Source of the DNA: Steroidobacteraceae bacterium
GTDB lineage: Bacteria; Pseudomonadota; Gammaproteobacteria; Steroidobacterales; Steroidobacteraceae
Direction: 5' to 3'
DNA length: 64,000 nt
Assembly (NCBI GenBank): GCA_019187495.1
Contig: JABAQN010000001.1
Span: 1 to 64,000, forward strand
This document shows positions 56,265-64,000 of this stretch, in pieces. Made by a program: the position numbers and the translations under genes. The notes beneath the pieces are model-generated. The model saw nothing but the letters and a program-made list of their open reading frames with translations. It did not search any database and was not told the origin of the DNA. How positions within the stretch are numbered: the first letter of the stretch is position 1; every line of letters begins with the position of its first letter.

Positions 56265-58323
56265 TCCCGAGCCGTTCGACGCGCTGGCCCGGTGGCCCGT
56301 TCCGCGACAGGCCGTGCGACGAACCCGGGAAGAGCGCGAGCTTCGCCGGTTTGCCGAGCATCCTGAGCGCGTTGTAATACCCGATGCCCTGGTCCTGCGG
56401 CGTGCGGTAGTCCTGCTCGCTCTGGATCACGAGCACGGGCGTCGTCACCTTGTCGACCTGGTTCAGCGTCGAACGCGCGAAGTAGTCCTGCGGCGCGCGC
56501 CACGGGAAGTCGCGGAACCAGTGCTGCACGAAGTAAAGGTTCAGGTCCGAGACGGCGGCAAACGAGGCCCAGTCGACGACCGGCCGCTCGACGAGCGCGG
56601 CGGCGAACCGGCCGGTCTGCGCGATCGTCCAGCTCGTCAGCACGCCACCGCCGCTGCCGCCGCCGACGCCGAGGCGGGTCGCATCGACGTAGCCGCGCGC
56701 GATCACCGCATCGAGCACACTCATCAGGTCGCGGTAGTCGTCACCCGGATAGCGGTACTGCACGCTGTTGGCGAAATCCGCGCCGTAGCCCGTGCTGCCG
56801 CGGGGATTGGCGATCAGCACGAGGAAGCCCGCGTTCGCGAGCACCTGGAACTCGTGGAAGAAACTCTCGCCGTACATCGCGTGCGGCCCGCCGTGGATGT
56901 AGAGCATCAGCGGATGTTTCTTCGCCGCATCGAAGCCGGGCGGCGTGAGCAGCCAGCCCTGGATGCGCGTGCCGTCGAATGATTCGGTCCACAACTCCTC
57001 GTAGGGCGCAAACGTTGCGCCCGCGAGCGCGTCGCGGCCGTGGGTCGTGCGCTGCACCCAGCGGCCCCCGGGGCGGTCGAGGGTCCACACGTCGTAGGGC
57101 TGCGTCGGCGAGCCGAACACGGCGGCGATGCGGCCCGTGCGCGCGATCGAGAACTCGCGCAGGTCGCCCCGCAGCGGCGCCGACACGACGGCAGGCTTGC
57201 CGCCGCGCGCATCGACCCGATAGAGCTGCGCGAGGCCCCGGTCTGCCGCGATGAAATAAAGCGCCCGGCCGCTCGCGTCGAAACTCGCGCGCGCACCGCC
57301 GCCACCGGTCGGCAGCGGCGTGTCGCTCATCACGCTCTCGTCGACGTTGCGATCGAACTCTCCGGTGACATCCGTGGCCGGGCCGAGCGCGGCGCCGGCA
57401 GGCGCGGCCACGTAGAGCCGGTTGGTCGTCGCGCTGCGCGGCGGCTGCTGTTCGTCGAAGCCGGTCCAGGCGATCCTCCCGTCGCGCGCGATCGCCACCG
57501 GGCCGTTGTCGGGACCGCGGCGCGCCGTCATTGGTGTCGCGCGCGCACCCGCCGCGACGGCGACGCGAAAGAGTTCGGTGTCGATCGGGGCGGCAGGCGG
57601 GTCCGGATCGGGCAGTGCGCTGAAGACCAGCGCCTCGCCGTCGGGTGTCCAGGCGGGTTCGGAGGGTTCCGTGCGCCCATCCCACAGCGGCCCGATCGCC
57701 GGGCCGTGATCGACCGTCGCGTCGACGACCCAGAGCTGCGAGCGCTGCTGCGGCAGGAAACCCGGCGCACCGTCCGTGCGATAGAAAAGGCGTTCCGTGA
57801 CGCGGGCCTTGCCGGCGCCGTTTTCCTTTTTCGGCGCCCCGGACTCCGCCGGGCGCGCGAGGTAGGCGATGCGCCGGCCATCGGGCGACCAGGCGAAGGC
57901 GCCGACGCCCGACTTCTCCGCGGTCAGCGGCCAGGCCTCGCCGCCGCGCATGTCGAGGATGTGGATCTGGCGTGCCTCGGTCCGATTCGAGAGGAAGGCG
58001 AGCAGCGTGCCATCGGGTGACCAGCGCGGCCGCGAATCGTCCGCCACGCCGCCGATCAGCAGGCGCGGTGCGGCCTGGCCGTCGATCAGCCAGATGTCAC
58101 CCTGGTAGTTGTCCTTGTCCGGATCGACGTGGGCGACGACATAGGCGATGCGCCGGCCATCGGCCGAGACCTGCGCATCACCGACGAACGCGAGCCTCGC
58201 GATCGATGCGGCGTCGAGCGCCGCGGCATCGGCGCCGGCGGCGGCGCGCGGTGCGAGCGCGGCGATGGCGAACACGATGACGGCGAGTGCAACGACAGCG
58301 GGCGCGTGCGTACGGACATGCAT
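56197..58323 (-). CDS. S9-family prolyl oligopeptidase-like peptidase
   Basis: A 708-residue exported serine peptidase. A signal peptide (to about AAAGA, residue 31) precedes a beta-propeller (about 40-430; repeats such as RPRWSPDGTLLAFLSNR and AFAWSPDGRRIAYL) and an alpha/beta-hydrolase domain. The triad is Ser557 in GGGSGGG, Asp in SEQDYRTP and His in SSHGLSR. The type is dipeptidyl/acylaminoacyl peptidase. It may act on periplasmic peptides. Its last 68 bp overlap the kinase gene on the other strand. Confidence 0.92.
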   Translation of the reverse strand: MHVRTHAPAVVALAVIVFAIAALAPRAAAGADAAALDAASIARLAFVGDAQVSADGRRIAYVVAHVDPDKDNYQGDIWLIDGQAAPRLLIGGVADDSRPRWSPDGTLLAFLSNRTEARQIHILDMRGGEAWPLTAEKSGVGAFAWSPDGRRIAYLARPAESGAPKKENGAGKARVTERLFYRTDGAPGFLPQQRSQLWVVDATVDHGPAIGPLWDGRTEPSEPAWTPDGEALVFSALPDPDPPAAPIDTELFRVAVAAGARATPMTARRGPDNGPVAIARDGRIAWTGFDEQQPPRSATTNRLYVAAPAGAALGPATDVTGEFDRNVDESVMSDTPLPTGGGGARASFDASGRALYFIAADRGLAQLYRVDARGGKPAVVSAPLRGDLREFSIARTGRIAAVFGSPTQPYDVWTLDRPGGRWVQRTTHGRDALAGATFAPYEELWTESFDGTRIQGWLLTPPGFDAAKKHPLMLYIHGGPHAMYGESFFHEFQVLANAGFLVLIANPRGSTGYGADFANSVQYRYPGDDYRDLMSVLDAVIARGYVDATRLGVGGGSGGGVLTSWTIAQTGRFAAALVERPVVDWASFAAVSDLNLYFVQHWFRDFPWRAPQDYFARSTLNQVDKVTTPVLVIQSEQDYRTPQDQGIGYYNALRMLGKPAKLALFPGSSHGLSRNGPPGQRVERLGIILDWFGGRLLPPPAVPRSAGD

Positions 58324-58367
58324 GGCGGGACCCCTCTCCGATGTGGCGCCATGGTACAGAAAACGGC

Positions 58368-58373
58368 GACAAT
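58368..58373 (+). promoter_or_regulatory. Candidate -10 box for a leaderless FkbM-gene transcript
   Basis: GACAAT begins 12 nt before the ATG at 58380 and would place the transcript start on that codon. The divergent S9 gene starts at 58323, so the 56-nt gap must hold both promoters. Confidence 0.35.
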
Positions 58374-58379
58374 GCCGCG

Positions 58380-59204
58380 ATGCAGGTTCCGTGGCGAAAG
58401 CGCATTTCGCGGCTGCTGCGCGGCCGCGCACGCGCCCGCGTGCTGGCGGCGCACGGCCTCGGGCTCGTCGCCGAGGCGAGGAACGGCACGCTGGTCGTCG
58501 ATGCGCGCGACTTCAACGTGTCGCGACACCTGCTCGAGCGCGGCGAGTATGACTGGGCGCAGGTGACACTGCTGCGTTCGCTCATCGCGCCGGGCGCTCG
58601 CCTCGTCGTGGTCGGCGCGCACATCGGCAGCGTGCTGATTCCGATCGCGCGTGTTTCGGGTGCGGCCGGTGCGCTCGCCTTCGAGCCGAGCCCGCGCAAC
58701 CGGCGCTTCCTCGAATTGAACCTAGTGCTGAACGGCCTCGCCGGACTGCGCGTGCAACCGGGCGCCGTCGGCGCGGCGCCGGGTGTGGTGCGCTTCACCG
58801 AGAATCCGATCAATTCGGGCAACAGCCGCGTGAGCGTGGCCGGCGAGATCACGGTGCCGGTCGCGACGCTCGATGCGTCCCTGCCGGCGGACTGGCCGGG
58901 CATCGATCTGCTGATCGTCGACGCGGAAGGCTACGAGGTGCAGGTGCTGCGCGGAGCGCGCGAATCGTTGTCGCGCACGCGGGCGCTGTACGTCGAGTAC
59001 GCGCCGGAACAACTCGCGGAACAGGGCTGCACCGCGGCCGAATTCGCCGCGATCCTCGGCGCGGCGTTCGCGCATGCCTACGCGGTGCGTGGCGCGCGCG
59101 TCGAGCGCATCGCCGGTCCGCTCGCGGACTACCTCGCCGCGCACGCTGCGCGCGGCACGCGCTTCGACCTGCTGTGCCTGCGGGAGCCGCTAGCGGGCGG
59201 CTGA
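58380..59204 (+). CDS. FkbM-family methyltransferase
   Basis: A 274-residue SAM-dependent methyltransferase of the FkbM family. The SAM loop is [20 protein letters not shown] (a variant of the glycine-rich motif), followed by [16 protein letters not shown] and [19 protein letters not shown]. Members often O-methylate sugars in surface glycans or antibiotics. The target here is unknown. Its last 15 bp overlap the convergent folE2 gene. A basic N-terminus ([15 protein letters not shown]) is unusual. Confidence 0.85.
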   Translation: MQVPWRKRISRLLRGRARARVLAAHGLGLVAEARNGTLVVDARDFNVSRHLLERGEYDWAQVTLLRSLIAPGARLVVVGAHIGSVLIPIARVSGAAGALAFEPSPRNRRFLELNLVLNGLAGLRVQPGAVGAAPGVVRFTENPINSGNSRVSVAGEITVPVATLDASLPADWPGIDLLIVDAEGYEVQVLRGARESLSRTRALYVEYAPEQLAEQGCTAAEFAAILGAAFAHAYAVRGARVERIAGPLADYLAAHAARGTRFDLLCLREPLAGG

Positions 59205-60023
59205 CGGGCCCGCGTCCTTGTCGCGCTCGATGCGCGCGTAGGCCGAGTGGTTGTGGATCGACTCGAAATTCTCGGCTTCGATCACGTAGGCCGCGATCCG
59301 CTCGTCCTTGTTGAGGCGCAGCGCCACGTCGCGCACCAGGTCCTCGACGAATTTCGGGTTGTCGTAGGCGCGCTCGGTCACGTACTTCTCGTCGGGACGC
59401 TTCAGGATCCCGTACAGCTCGCTCGAGGCCTCCGATTCGGCAACCTCGATCAGTTCCTCGATCCACAGGTGGCTGCGCAACTTCACCTCGATGGTGACGT
59501 GCGAGCGCTGGTTGTGCGCGCCACGCTCGGAAATCCGCTTCGAGCACGGGCACAGGCTCGTCACCGGCACGACCACCCTGATCCAGAGCGATGTGACGCC
59601 GTGGCGATGCTCGCCGATCAGCGCCGCGCGGTAGTCCATCAGGCTCCTGACGCCGGATACCGGCGCCGATTTCGTCACGAAGAACGGGAAGCCCATTTCG
59701 ATGTGGCCGGCGTCGGCCTCGAGCCGCTGCGTCATCTTCTCGAGCATCGCGCCGAAGGATTCGACCGACACCTCGCGCTGCCCATGCAGGATCTCGACGA
59801 AGCGCGACATGTGCGTGCCCTTGAAATTGTGGGGCAGGTTCACGTACATGTTGAAGGTCGCGATCGTGTGCTGCTCGCCCTCGGCACGGTCCCTGACGCG
59901 CACCGGATGCGCGATGTCCTTGATGCCGACCTTGTTGATCGGGATGCGACGCGTGTCGGCATGGCCCTGGACGTCTTCGACGGCGTGCGCCTGCGGGCGG
60001 GGAGCGGAAACGGGGGGATTCAT
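59190..60023 (-). CDS. folE2: GTP cyclohydrolase FolE2 (type IB)
   Basis: A 277-residue type IB GTP cyclohydrolase I, first step of folate synthesis. The [11 protein letters not shown] motif holds the conserved metal/catalytic Cys, and [13 protein letters not shown] is at the C-terminus. FolE2 can work when zinc is scarce, unlike FolE. It is encoded last in the xseB-ispA-dxs operon and overlaps dxs by 4 nt, so isoprenoid and folate genes are coupled here. Confidence 0.94.
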   Translation of the reverse strand: MNPPVSAPRPQAHAVEDVQGHADTRRIPINKVGIKDIAHPVRVRDRAEGEQHTIATFNMYVNLPHNFKGTHMSRFVEILHGQREVSVESFGAMLEKMTQRLEADAGHIEMGFPFFVTKSAPVSGVRSLMDYRAALIGEHRHGVTSLWIRVVVPVTSLCPCSKRISERGAHNQRSHVTIEVKLRSHLWIEELIEVAESEASSELYGILKRPDEKYVTERAYDNPKFVEDLVRDVALRLNKDERIAAYVIEAENFESIHNHSAYARIERDKDAGPSAAR

Positions 60024-61930
60024 GGGGCCATTATACGGGCGCGGGCCGGGCCTGCCGTCAGGGTCGACCACCAGCGATCGGTCGCGTCGAGCAGGCTCGC
60101 GGCATCGAGCCCGGCCATCTCGAGGCAATCCTTGCGCGAGCCGTGCTCGATGAAGCGGTCAGGAATACCGAGCGAGAGGAGCGGCACGGTGATCGCTTCG
60201 GCCGCGAGCAGCTCGCAGACCGCGGAACCGGCGCCTCCGGCGACCACGTTCTCCTCGAGCGTCAGCACGGCGCGATGTCGCGCCGCGAGCTGCAGCACGA
60301 GCGTTTCGTCGAGCGGCTTCACGAAGCGCATGTTGACCACGGTGGCGTCGAACCGGTCACCGATGGCGGTGGCCGCCTCGACGAGCGCACCCCAGGCGAG
60401 CACGAGCAGGCCGCTGCGCCCCTCGCGGCGCAGTTCCGCCCTGCCGACCGGCAGAGCGGTCATCGCGGACACGATCTTCACACCCGGCCCGCCACCGCGC
60501 GGATAGCGCACGGCGGCGGGACCATCGAGTGTGGTCGCGGTGTAGAGCATCTGCCGGCACTCGTTCTCGTCGGCCGGCGCCATCACCGTGAGGTTCGGGA
60601 TGCAGCGCAGGTAGGAGAAGTCGAAGCTGCCCTGGTGGGTCGCGCCGTCACCGCCGACCAGGCCCGCGCGATCGAGTGCGAACACGACCGGCAGGTTCTG
60701 CAGCGCGACGTCGTGGATCAGCTGGTCGTAGGCGCGCTGCAGGAAAGTGGAGTAGATCGCCACCACCGGCTTCAGGCCCTCGCACGCGAGGCCCGCCGCG
60801 AAGGTCACCGCGTGCTGCTCGGCGATCGCGACGTCGTAGTAGCGATCCGGGAAGCGCTTCGAATACTCGACGAGGCCCGAGCCTTCGCGCATCGCGGGCG
60901 TGATGCCGATGATGCGCCGGTCGCGCTCCGCCATGTCGCACAGCCATTCGCCGAATACCTGCGAGTACGACGGGCCGCTCGCCGATTCCTTGAAGATCGT
61001 GCCGCTCGCGGGATCGAACGGGCCGGGGCCGTGCCAGGTGATCGGATCGGCCTCGGCGGGCGCGTAGCCCTTGCCCTTCTGCGTGACGATGTGCAGGAAA
61101 TGCGGCCCCGTGAGGCCGCGCAGGTTGCGCAGCATCGGCACGAGCGCCTTGAGGTCGTGGCCATCCACCGGCCCGTGGTAGGTGAAACCGAGTTCCTCGA
61201 ACAGCGTCCCGGGCAGCACCATGCCCTTCAGGTGTTCTTCGGAGCGGCGGGCGAACTCGCGCATCGTCGGCATCTCCCGCAGGATGCGCTTGCCGCCTTC
61301 GCGCACCCGCGCGTAGGTGCGGCTCGAGAGAATGCGCGCGAGGTAATGCGACAGCGCGCCGACGTTCTCCGAGATCGACATGTCGTTGTCGTTCAGCACG
61401 ACGATGATGTCGGCCTTGCTCGCCCCGGCATTCAGCATCGCTTCCCAGGCGAGGCCCGCGGTGAGCGCGCCGTCGCCGATCACGGCGACACAACTGCGCC
61501 GCTCGCCACGCTGCGCCGCGGCCACCGCCATGCCGAGCGCGGCGCTGATCGAAGTGCTCGAGTGGCCGACACCGAAGGTGTCGTATTCGCTTTCGGCGCG
61601 CGTCGGGAACGGCGCGAGGCCGTGGCGCTGCTTGATCGTCTGCAGGCGATCGCCGCGGCCCGTGAGCACCTTGTGCGGATACGCCTGGTGGCCCACATCC
61701 CACACGAGCCGGTCGTGCGGCGTCTCGAAGACGTAGTGGAGCGCGATCGCGAGTTCGACGGTCCCGAGGCCCGCGGCGAAATGGCCGCCGCGCGTGCTGA
61801 CCGAGGCGATGAGCCACGCACGCAACTCCTCGGCGAGCGTCCCGAGGCGTTCCTGCGGCAGGCCGCGCAGGTTCGCGGGCGAACGGGCGACGGCGGCGAG
61901 CGTCGGATAGGTGTCGGCGGGAATGGGCAT
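60020..61930 (-). CDS. dxs: 1-deoxy-D-xylulose-5-phosphate synthase
   Basis: A 636-residue thiamine diphosphate enzyme that starts the MEP isoprenoid pathway. [22 protein letters not shown] with [30 protein letters not shown] and [16 protein letters not shown] are family motifs. It follows ispA by 20 nt. Length is normal. Confidence 0.97.
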   Translation of the reverse strand: MPIPADTYPTLAAVARSPANLRGLPQERLGTLAEELRAWLIASVSTRGGHFAAGLGTVELAIALHYVFETPHDRLVWDVGHQAYPHKVLTGRGDRLQTIKQRHGLAPFPTRAESEYDTFGVGHSSTSISAALGMAVAAAQRGERRSCVAVIGDGALTAGLAWEAMLNAGASKADIIVVLNDNDMSISENVGALSHYLARILSSRTYARVREGGKRILREMPTMREFARRSEEHLKGMVLPGTLFEELGFTYHGPVDGHDLKALVPMLRNLRGLTGPHFLHIVTQKGKGYAPAEADPITWHGPGPFDPASGTIFKESASGPSYSQVFGEWLCDMAERDRRIIGITPAMREGSGLVEYSKRFPDRYYDVAIAEQHAVTFAAGLACEGLKPVVAIYSTFLQRAYDQLIHDVALQNLPVVFALDRAGLVGGDGATHQGSFDFSYLRCIPNLTVMAPADENECRQMLYTATTLDGPAAVRYPRGGGPGVKIVSAMTALPVGRAELRREGRSGLLVLAWGALVEAATAIGDRFDATVVNMRFVKPLDETLVLQLAARHRAVLTLEENVVAGGAGSAVCELLAAEAITVPLLSLGIPDRFIEHGSRKDCLEMAGLDAASLLDATDRWWSTLTAGPARARIMAP

Positions 61931-61950
61931 GGGTAGCCGGAAATTCTAGC

Positions 61951-62856
61951 TCATCGCTCGCGTCGCACCACGAAGTGCGCGAGTTCCTCGAGTGCTGCCG
62001 CGGCGGCACCGAGGGGCGCAAGGGCGGCGAGCGCCCGGTCATGCGCGGCCATGGCGAGCCGGTGCGCCTCGGGCAGCCCCACCCGGCTCGGGTAGGTGGG
62101 CTTGTCGCGCGCGGCATCGGCTCCCGAAGCCTTGCCGAGCAGCAGGGTGCTGCCCTCGACGTCGAGGATGTCGTCCTGGATCTGGAATGCGAGGCCGATC
62201 TCGGCGCCGAATCGCGCCAGCGCCTCGTAACGGTCGCCGCCGTGCGTTCCCGCGGCGATCGCTCCGAGCAGCACGCTCGCACGGATCAGCGCACCCGTCT
62301 TGCGCCGATGCATGTTCTCGATCGCGGGCAGGTCGAGCGCGTGCCCGATCGACTCGAGATCGATCGCCTGTCCGCCCGCCATGCCGCTCGTGCCGATCGC
62401 CGTCGCGAGCACGCGGATCATCGCGAGTGGCACCGCGGCTTCGACGCCGCTGGAGCCTCCCGCGGGCTGCGACAGCATCTCGAACGCATGCGCCTGCAGC
62501 GCGTCGCCCGCGAGCAGCGCGGTGGGTTCGTCGAAGGCGCGATGGCAGGTCGGACGCCCGCGCCGCAGGTCATCGTCATCCATGACCGGCAGATCATCGT
62601 GGATGAGGCTGTAGACATGGATCATCTCGACGGCCGCCGCGGGGGCATCGAGTACATCGAGCGGCGCGCCGAGCGCCGAGCCGGTCGCATAGACGAGGAG
62701 GGGCCGCAGCCGCTTGCCGCCGCCGAGCACGCTGTAGCGCATCGCCTCCCGGAGCCGCGCGGTCGCGGCGTCGGGCAGCGCCAGGGCACGATCGAGCACC
62801 CCTTCGATACGGGACTGCAGGCCCGCCATGCGCGCCCCGAAGGCAGTGTCGTTCAC
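61951..62856 (-). CDS. ispA: Farnesyl diphosphate synthase
   Basis: A 301-residue polyprenyl synthase. The first Asp-rich motif is DDLPVMDDDDLRRGRPTCH and the second DDILDVEG; GGGKRLRPLL binds the substrate. It makes C15 farnesyl diphosphate for quinones and carriers. GTG 62856 is chosen because it overlaps the xseB stop in a GTGA pair; an ATG codon nine residues in is an alternative. Confidence 0.95.
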   Translation of the reverse strand: MNDTAFGARMAGLQSRIEGVLDRALALPDAATARLREAMRYSVLGGGKRLRPLLVYATGSALGAPLDVLDAPAAAVEMIHVYSLIHDDLPVMDDDDLRRGRPTCHRAFDEPTALLAGDALQAHAFEMLSQPAGGSSGVEAAVPLAMIRVLATAIGTSGMAGGQAIDLESIGHALDLPAIENMHRRKTGALIRASVLLGAIAAGTHGGDRYEALARFGAEIGLAFQIQDDILDVEGSTLLLGKASGADAARDKPTYPSRVGLPEAHRLAMAAHDRALAALAPLGAAAAALEELAHFVVRRER

Positions 62857-63095
62857 TCGGTATCGTCGTCGGGACTGAAGGGTCCGGGCGTGGCGGAATC
62901 GCGGTTCGCGAGGATTTCGACCTTCGCCTGCGCGGCCTGCAATGCTTCCTGGCACTGGCGCGTCAACGCGACGCCGCGCTCGAATGCCTCGAGGGCCTTG
63001 TCGAGCGGCAGGTCACCGCGTTCGAGTCGCTCGACGAGCTTCTCGAGTTCACCGAGCGCCTTCTCGAAATCCGGCGCCTTGGCTGGCTTGTCCAA
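62853..63095 (-). CDS. xseB: Exodeoxyribonuclease VII small subunit
   Basis: An 80-residue helical subunit with the family core ALGELEKLVERLERGDLPLDKALEAFERG in two helices. It joins XseA to form exonuclease VII. It is the first gene of the xseB-ispA-dxs-folE2 operon, the usual gammaproteobacterial order. Confidence 0.95.
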   Translation of the reverse strand: MDKPAKAPDFEKALGELEKLVERLERGDLPLDKALEAFERGVALTRQCQEALQAAQAKVEILANRDSATPGPFSPDDDTE

Positions 63096-63219
63096 GCCTT
63101 ACCCCCGGGGGAAAAAGTGGCGCCACGTTACGAGGGCGCAGACGGCAGGTCAACGCGGTTGCTGCAGCGCGGCGATCGGTTGACGCGCCCCGCCCACGGG
63201 TCTACATTCGCGCTCTGCT

Positions 63220-63234
63220 TTAGACTTAGTCTAA
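63220..63234. promoter_or_regulatory. Perfect 7-1-7 palindrome before rubrerythrin (Fur/PerR-type operator candidate)
   Basis: TTAGACTTAGTCTAA has perfect 7-bp arms around a single T and ends 15 nt before the rubrerythrin ATG, just upstream of the GGAGG ribosome binding site. The 7-1-7 form and AT-rich arms match the operator style of Fur-superfamily regulators such as peroxide-sensing PerR. The particular regulator is not known. Confidence 0.65.
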
Positions 63235-63249
63235 CAATGGAGGCTCCCA

Positions 63250-63666
63250 ATGAAGGCTCTCAAGGGTACGAAGACCGAACAGAATCTGAAGGACGCATTT
63301 TCGGGGGAGTCCCAGGCGAACCGCCGTTACCTCTACTTCGCAGCCAAGGCGGATGTCGAGGGTTACAACGACGTTTCCGCGGTGTTTCGCTCCACGGCGG
63401 AAGGCGAGACGGGCCACGCGCACGGCCACCTCGAGTATCTCGAGGCGTCGGGTGATCCGGCCACGGGACTGCCGATCGGCGACACGAAGCTGAATCTCAA
63501 GGCCGCGATCGCCGGCGAGACGCACGAGTACACCGACATGTATCCGGGCATGGCGAAGGCCGCGCGCGACGAAGGCTTCGGCGAAATCGCCGACTGGTTC
63601 GAGACGCTCGCGAAGGCGGAGCGTTCGCACGCGAACCGCTTCCAGAAGGCGCTCGACGCGCTGTGA
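63250..63666 (+). CDS. Rubrerythrin (ferritin-like, no rubredoxin domain)
   Basis: A 138-residue diiron protein of the rubrerythrin family that reduces hydrogen peroxide. Ferritin-like Glu/His ligands appear in [49 protein letters not shown] and AERSHANRF. The C-terminal rubredoxin domain of classic rubrerythrins is missing, so electrons must come from elsewhere, perhaps the Fe-S protein encoded next. GGAGG 63239-63243 is a strong ribosome binding site. A 7-1-7 palindrome lies upstream. Confidence 0.93.
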   Translation: MKALKGTKTEQNLKDAFSGESQANRRYLYFAAKADVEGYNDVSAVFRSTAEGETGHAHGHLEYLEASGDPATGLPIGDTKLNLKAAIAGETHEYTDMYPGMAKAARDEGFGEIADWFETLAKAERSHANRFQKALDAL

Positions 63667-63671
63667 GCGGC

Positions 63672-64000
63672 ATGGGTGGTCCGCCGCGCGAGGGCAGCCT
63701 CGAGGCGCCCACCCGCCACCCGATCGACTGGCAGAGTCCGTCGTTTTACGACGAGGTCGCGCTCGGGAAGGAACTCGAGCGCGTCTTCGACATCTGCCAC
63801 GGTTGCCGGCGCTGCTTTTCGCTCTGCAACGCGTTCCCGACGCTGTTCGATGCGATCGATGCGACGGATACCGGCGAGGTCGCGGCGGTCGAGCGGCGCA
63901 TTTTCGATGAGGTCGTCGATCACTGCTACCTCTGCGACCTGTGCTTCATGACGAAGTGTCCCTATGTGCCGCCGCATCCGTTCAATGTCGATTTCCCGCA
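63672..64000 (+). CDS. Fe-S protein of the HdrD/GlpC-like family (partial)
   Basis: The first 109 codons of a protein that runs off the window. Two [4Fe-4S] motifs are visible: Cys42-x2-Cys45-x2-Cys48-x3-Cys52 ([11 protein letters not shown]) and Cys85-x2-Cys88-x2-Cys91-x4-Cys96 ending in Pro. This is the N-terminal ferredoxin part of heterodisulfide reductase/GlpC-like subunits, which usually continue with CCG domains. Next to rubrerythrin it may supply reducing power. GTG 63663, overlapping the rubrerythrin stop, is an in-frame alternative start. Confidence 0.85.
   Translation, partial: MGGPPREGSLEAPTRHPIDWQSPSFYDEVALGKELERVFDICHGCRRCFSLCNAFPTLFDAIDATDTGEVAAVERRIFDEVVDHCYLCDLCFMTKCPYVPPHPFNVDFP

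Overview
This is a dense, very GC-rich proteobacterial chromosome segment with almost no intergenic space. Gene order and families point to Gammaproteobacteria: glyA-nrdR-ribD-ribE-ribB(A)-ribH-nusB-thiL, xseB-ispA-dxs, a DUF1820 gene, single-chain purL and ettA. A PEP-CTERM protein and a steroid-type side-chain operon suggest an environmental heterotroph, possibly near the Steroidobacterales. That placement is inference; no rRNA gene is present.

Layout. 0.2-3.2 kb: phosphotransacylase, acetate kinase and an SDR. 3.2-8.9 kb: a Rieske/FAD reductase divergent from a complete hydroxylamine-oxidation cluster, haoA-haoB-cycA-cycB (octaheme HAO with its crosslinking Tyr, HaoB, tetraheme c554, tetraheme quinone reductase cM552). 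A perfect FNR/Dnr-type box lies between the two. No ammonia monooxygenase gene is visible. 9.0-20.1 kb: a MocR regulator lacking its PLP lysine, then an LLM oxidoreductase, a TetR regulator and a six-gene operon. That operon (acyl-CoA ligase, two ACADs, MaoC-DUF35, MaoC, Ltp2-like aldolase) matches the mycobacterial igr and proteobacterial bile-acid side-chain logic. 20.3-25.9 kb: MFS transporter, two small membrane proteins, TPR-sulfotransferase, tadA, a LOG protein and a PEP-CTERM protein behind a sigma-54-like promoter. 25.9-32.6 kb: mltF, tRNA-Ser(CGA), a VapBC-type pair, a K+ channel, and an fdxA/membrane protein/nitrilase/HutX-like operon. 32.7-39.6 kb: a CpxAR-like two-component system, a second LOG protein, MarC, a cyanophycinase-isoaspartyl peptidase fusion and an orphan TagH. 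39.6-54.8 kb: housekeeping (DUF1820, purL, hutH, ettA, HDAC-like, glyA to thiL). 54.9-64 kb: a cNMP-domain Ser/Thr kinase, an S9 peptidase, an FkbM methyltransferase, folE2-dxs-ispA-xseB, and rubrerythrin plus an Fe-S protein behind a perfect 7-1-7 palindrome.

How the parts fit. The hao genes would pass electrons from hydroxylamine through c554 and cM552 to quinone. The FNR-like box suggests the module responds to low oxygen or NO rather than serving a classical nitrifier lifestyle. The steroid-type operon, acetate kinase pathway, cyanophycin-degrading fusion and MFS transporter fit an organoheterotroph. The best candidates for new biology are the FNR-linked hao module without amo, the lysine-less MocR regulator, the secreted two-enzyme cyanophycin fusion, the fdxA/nitrilase/secreted HutX-like operon, and the palindrome-controlled rubrerythrin unit.
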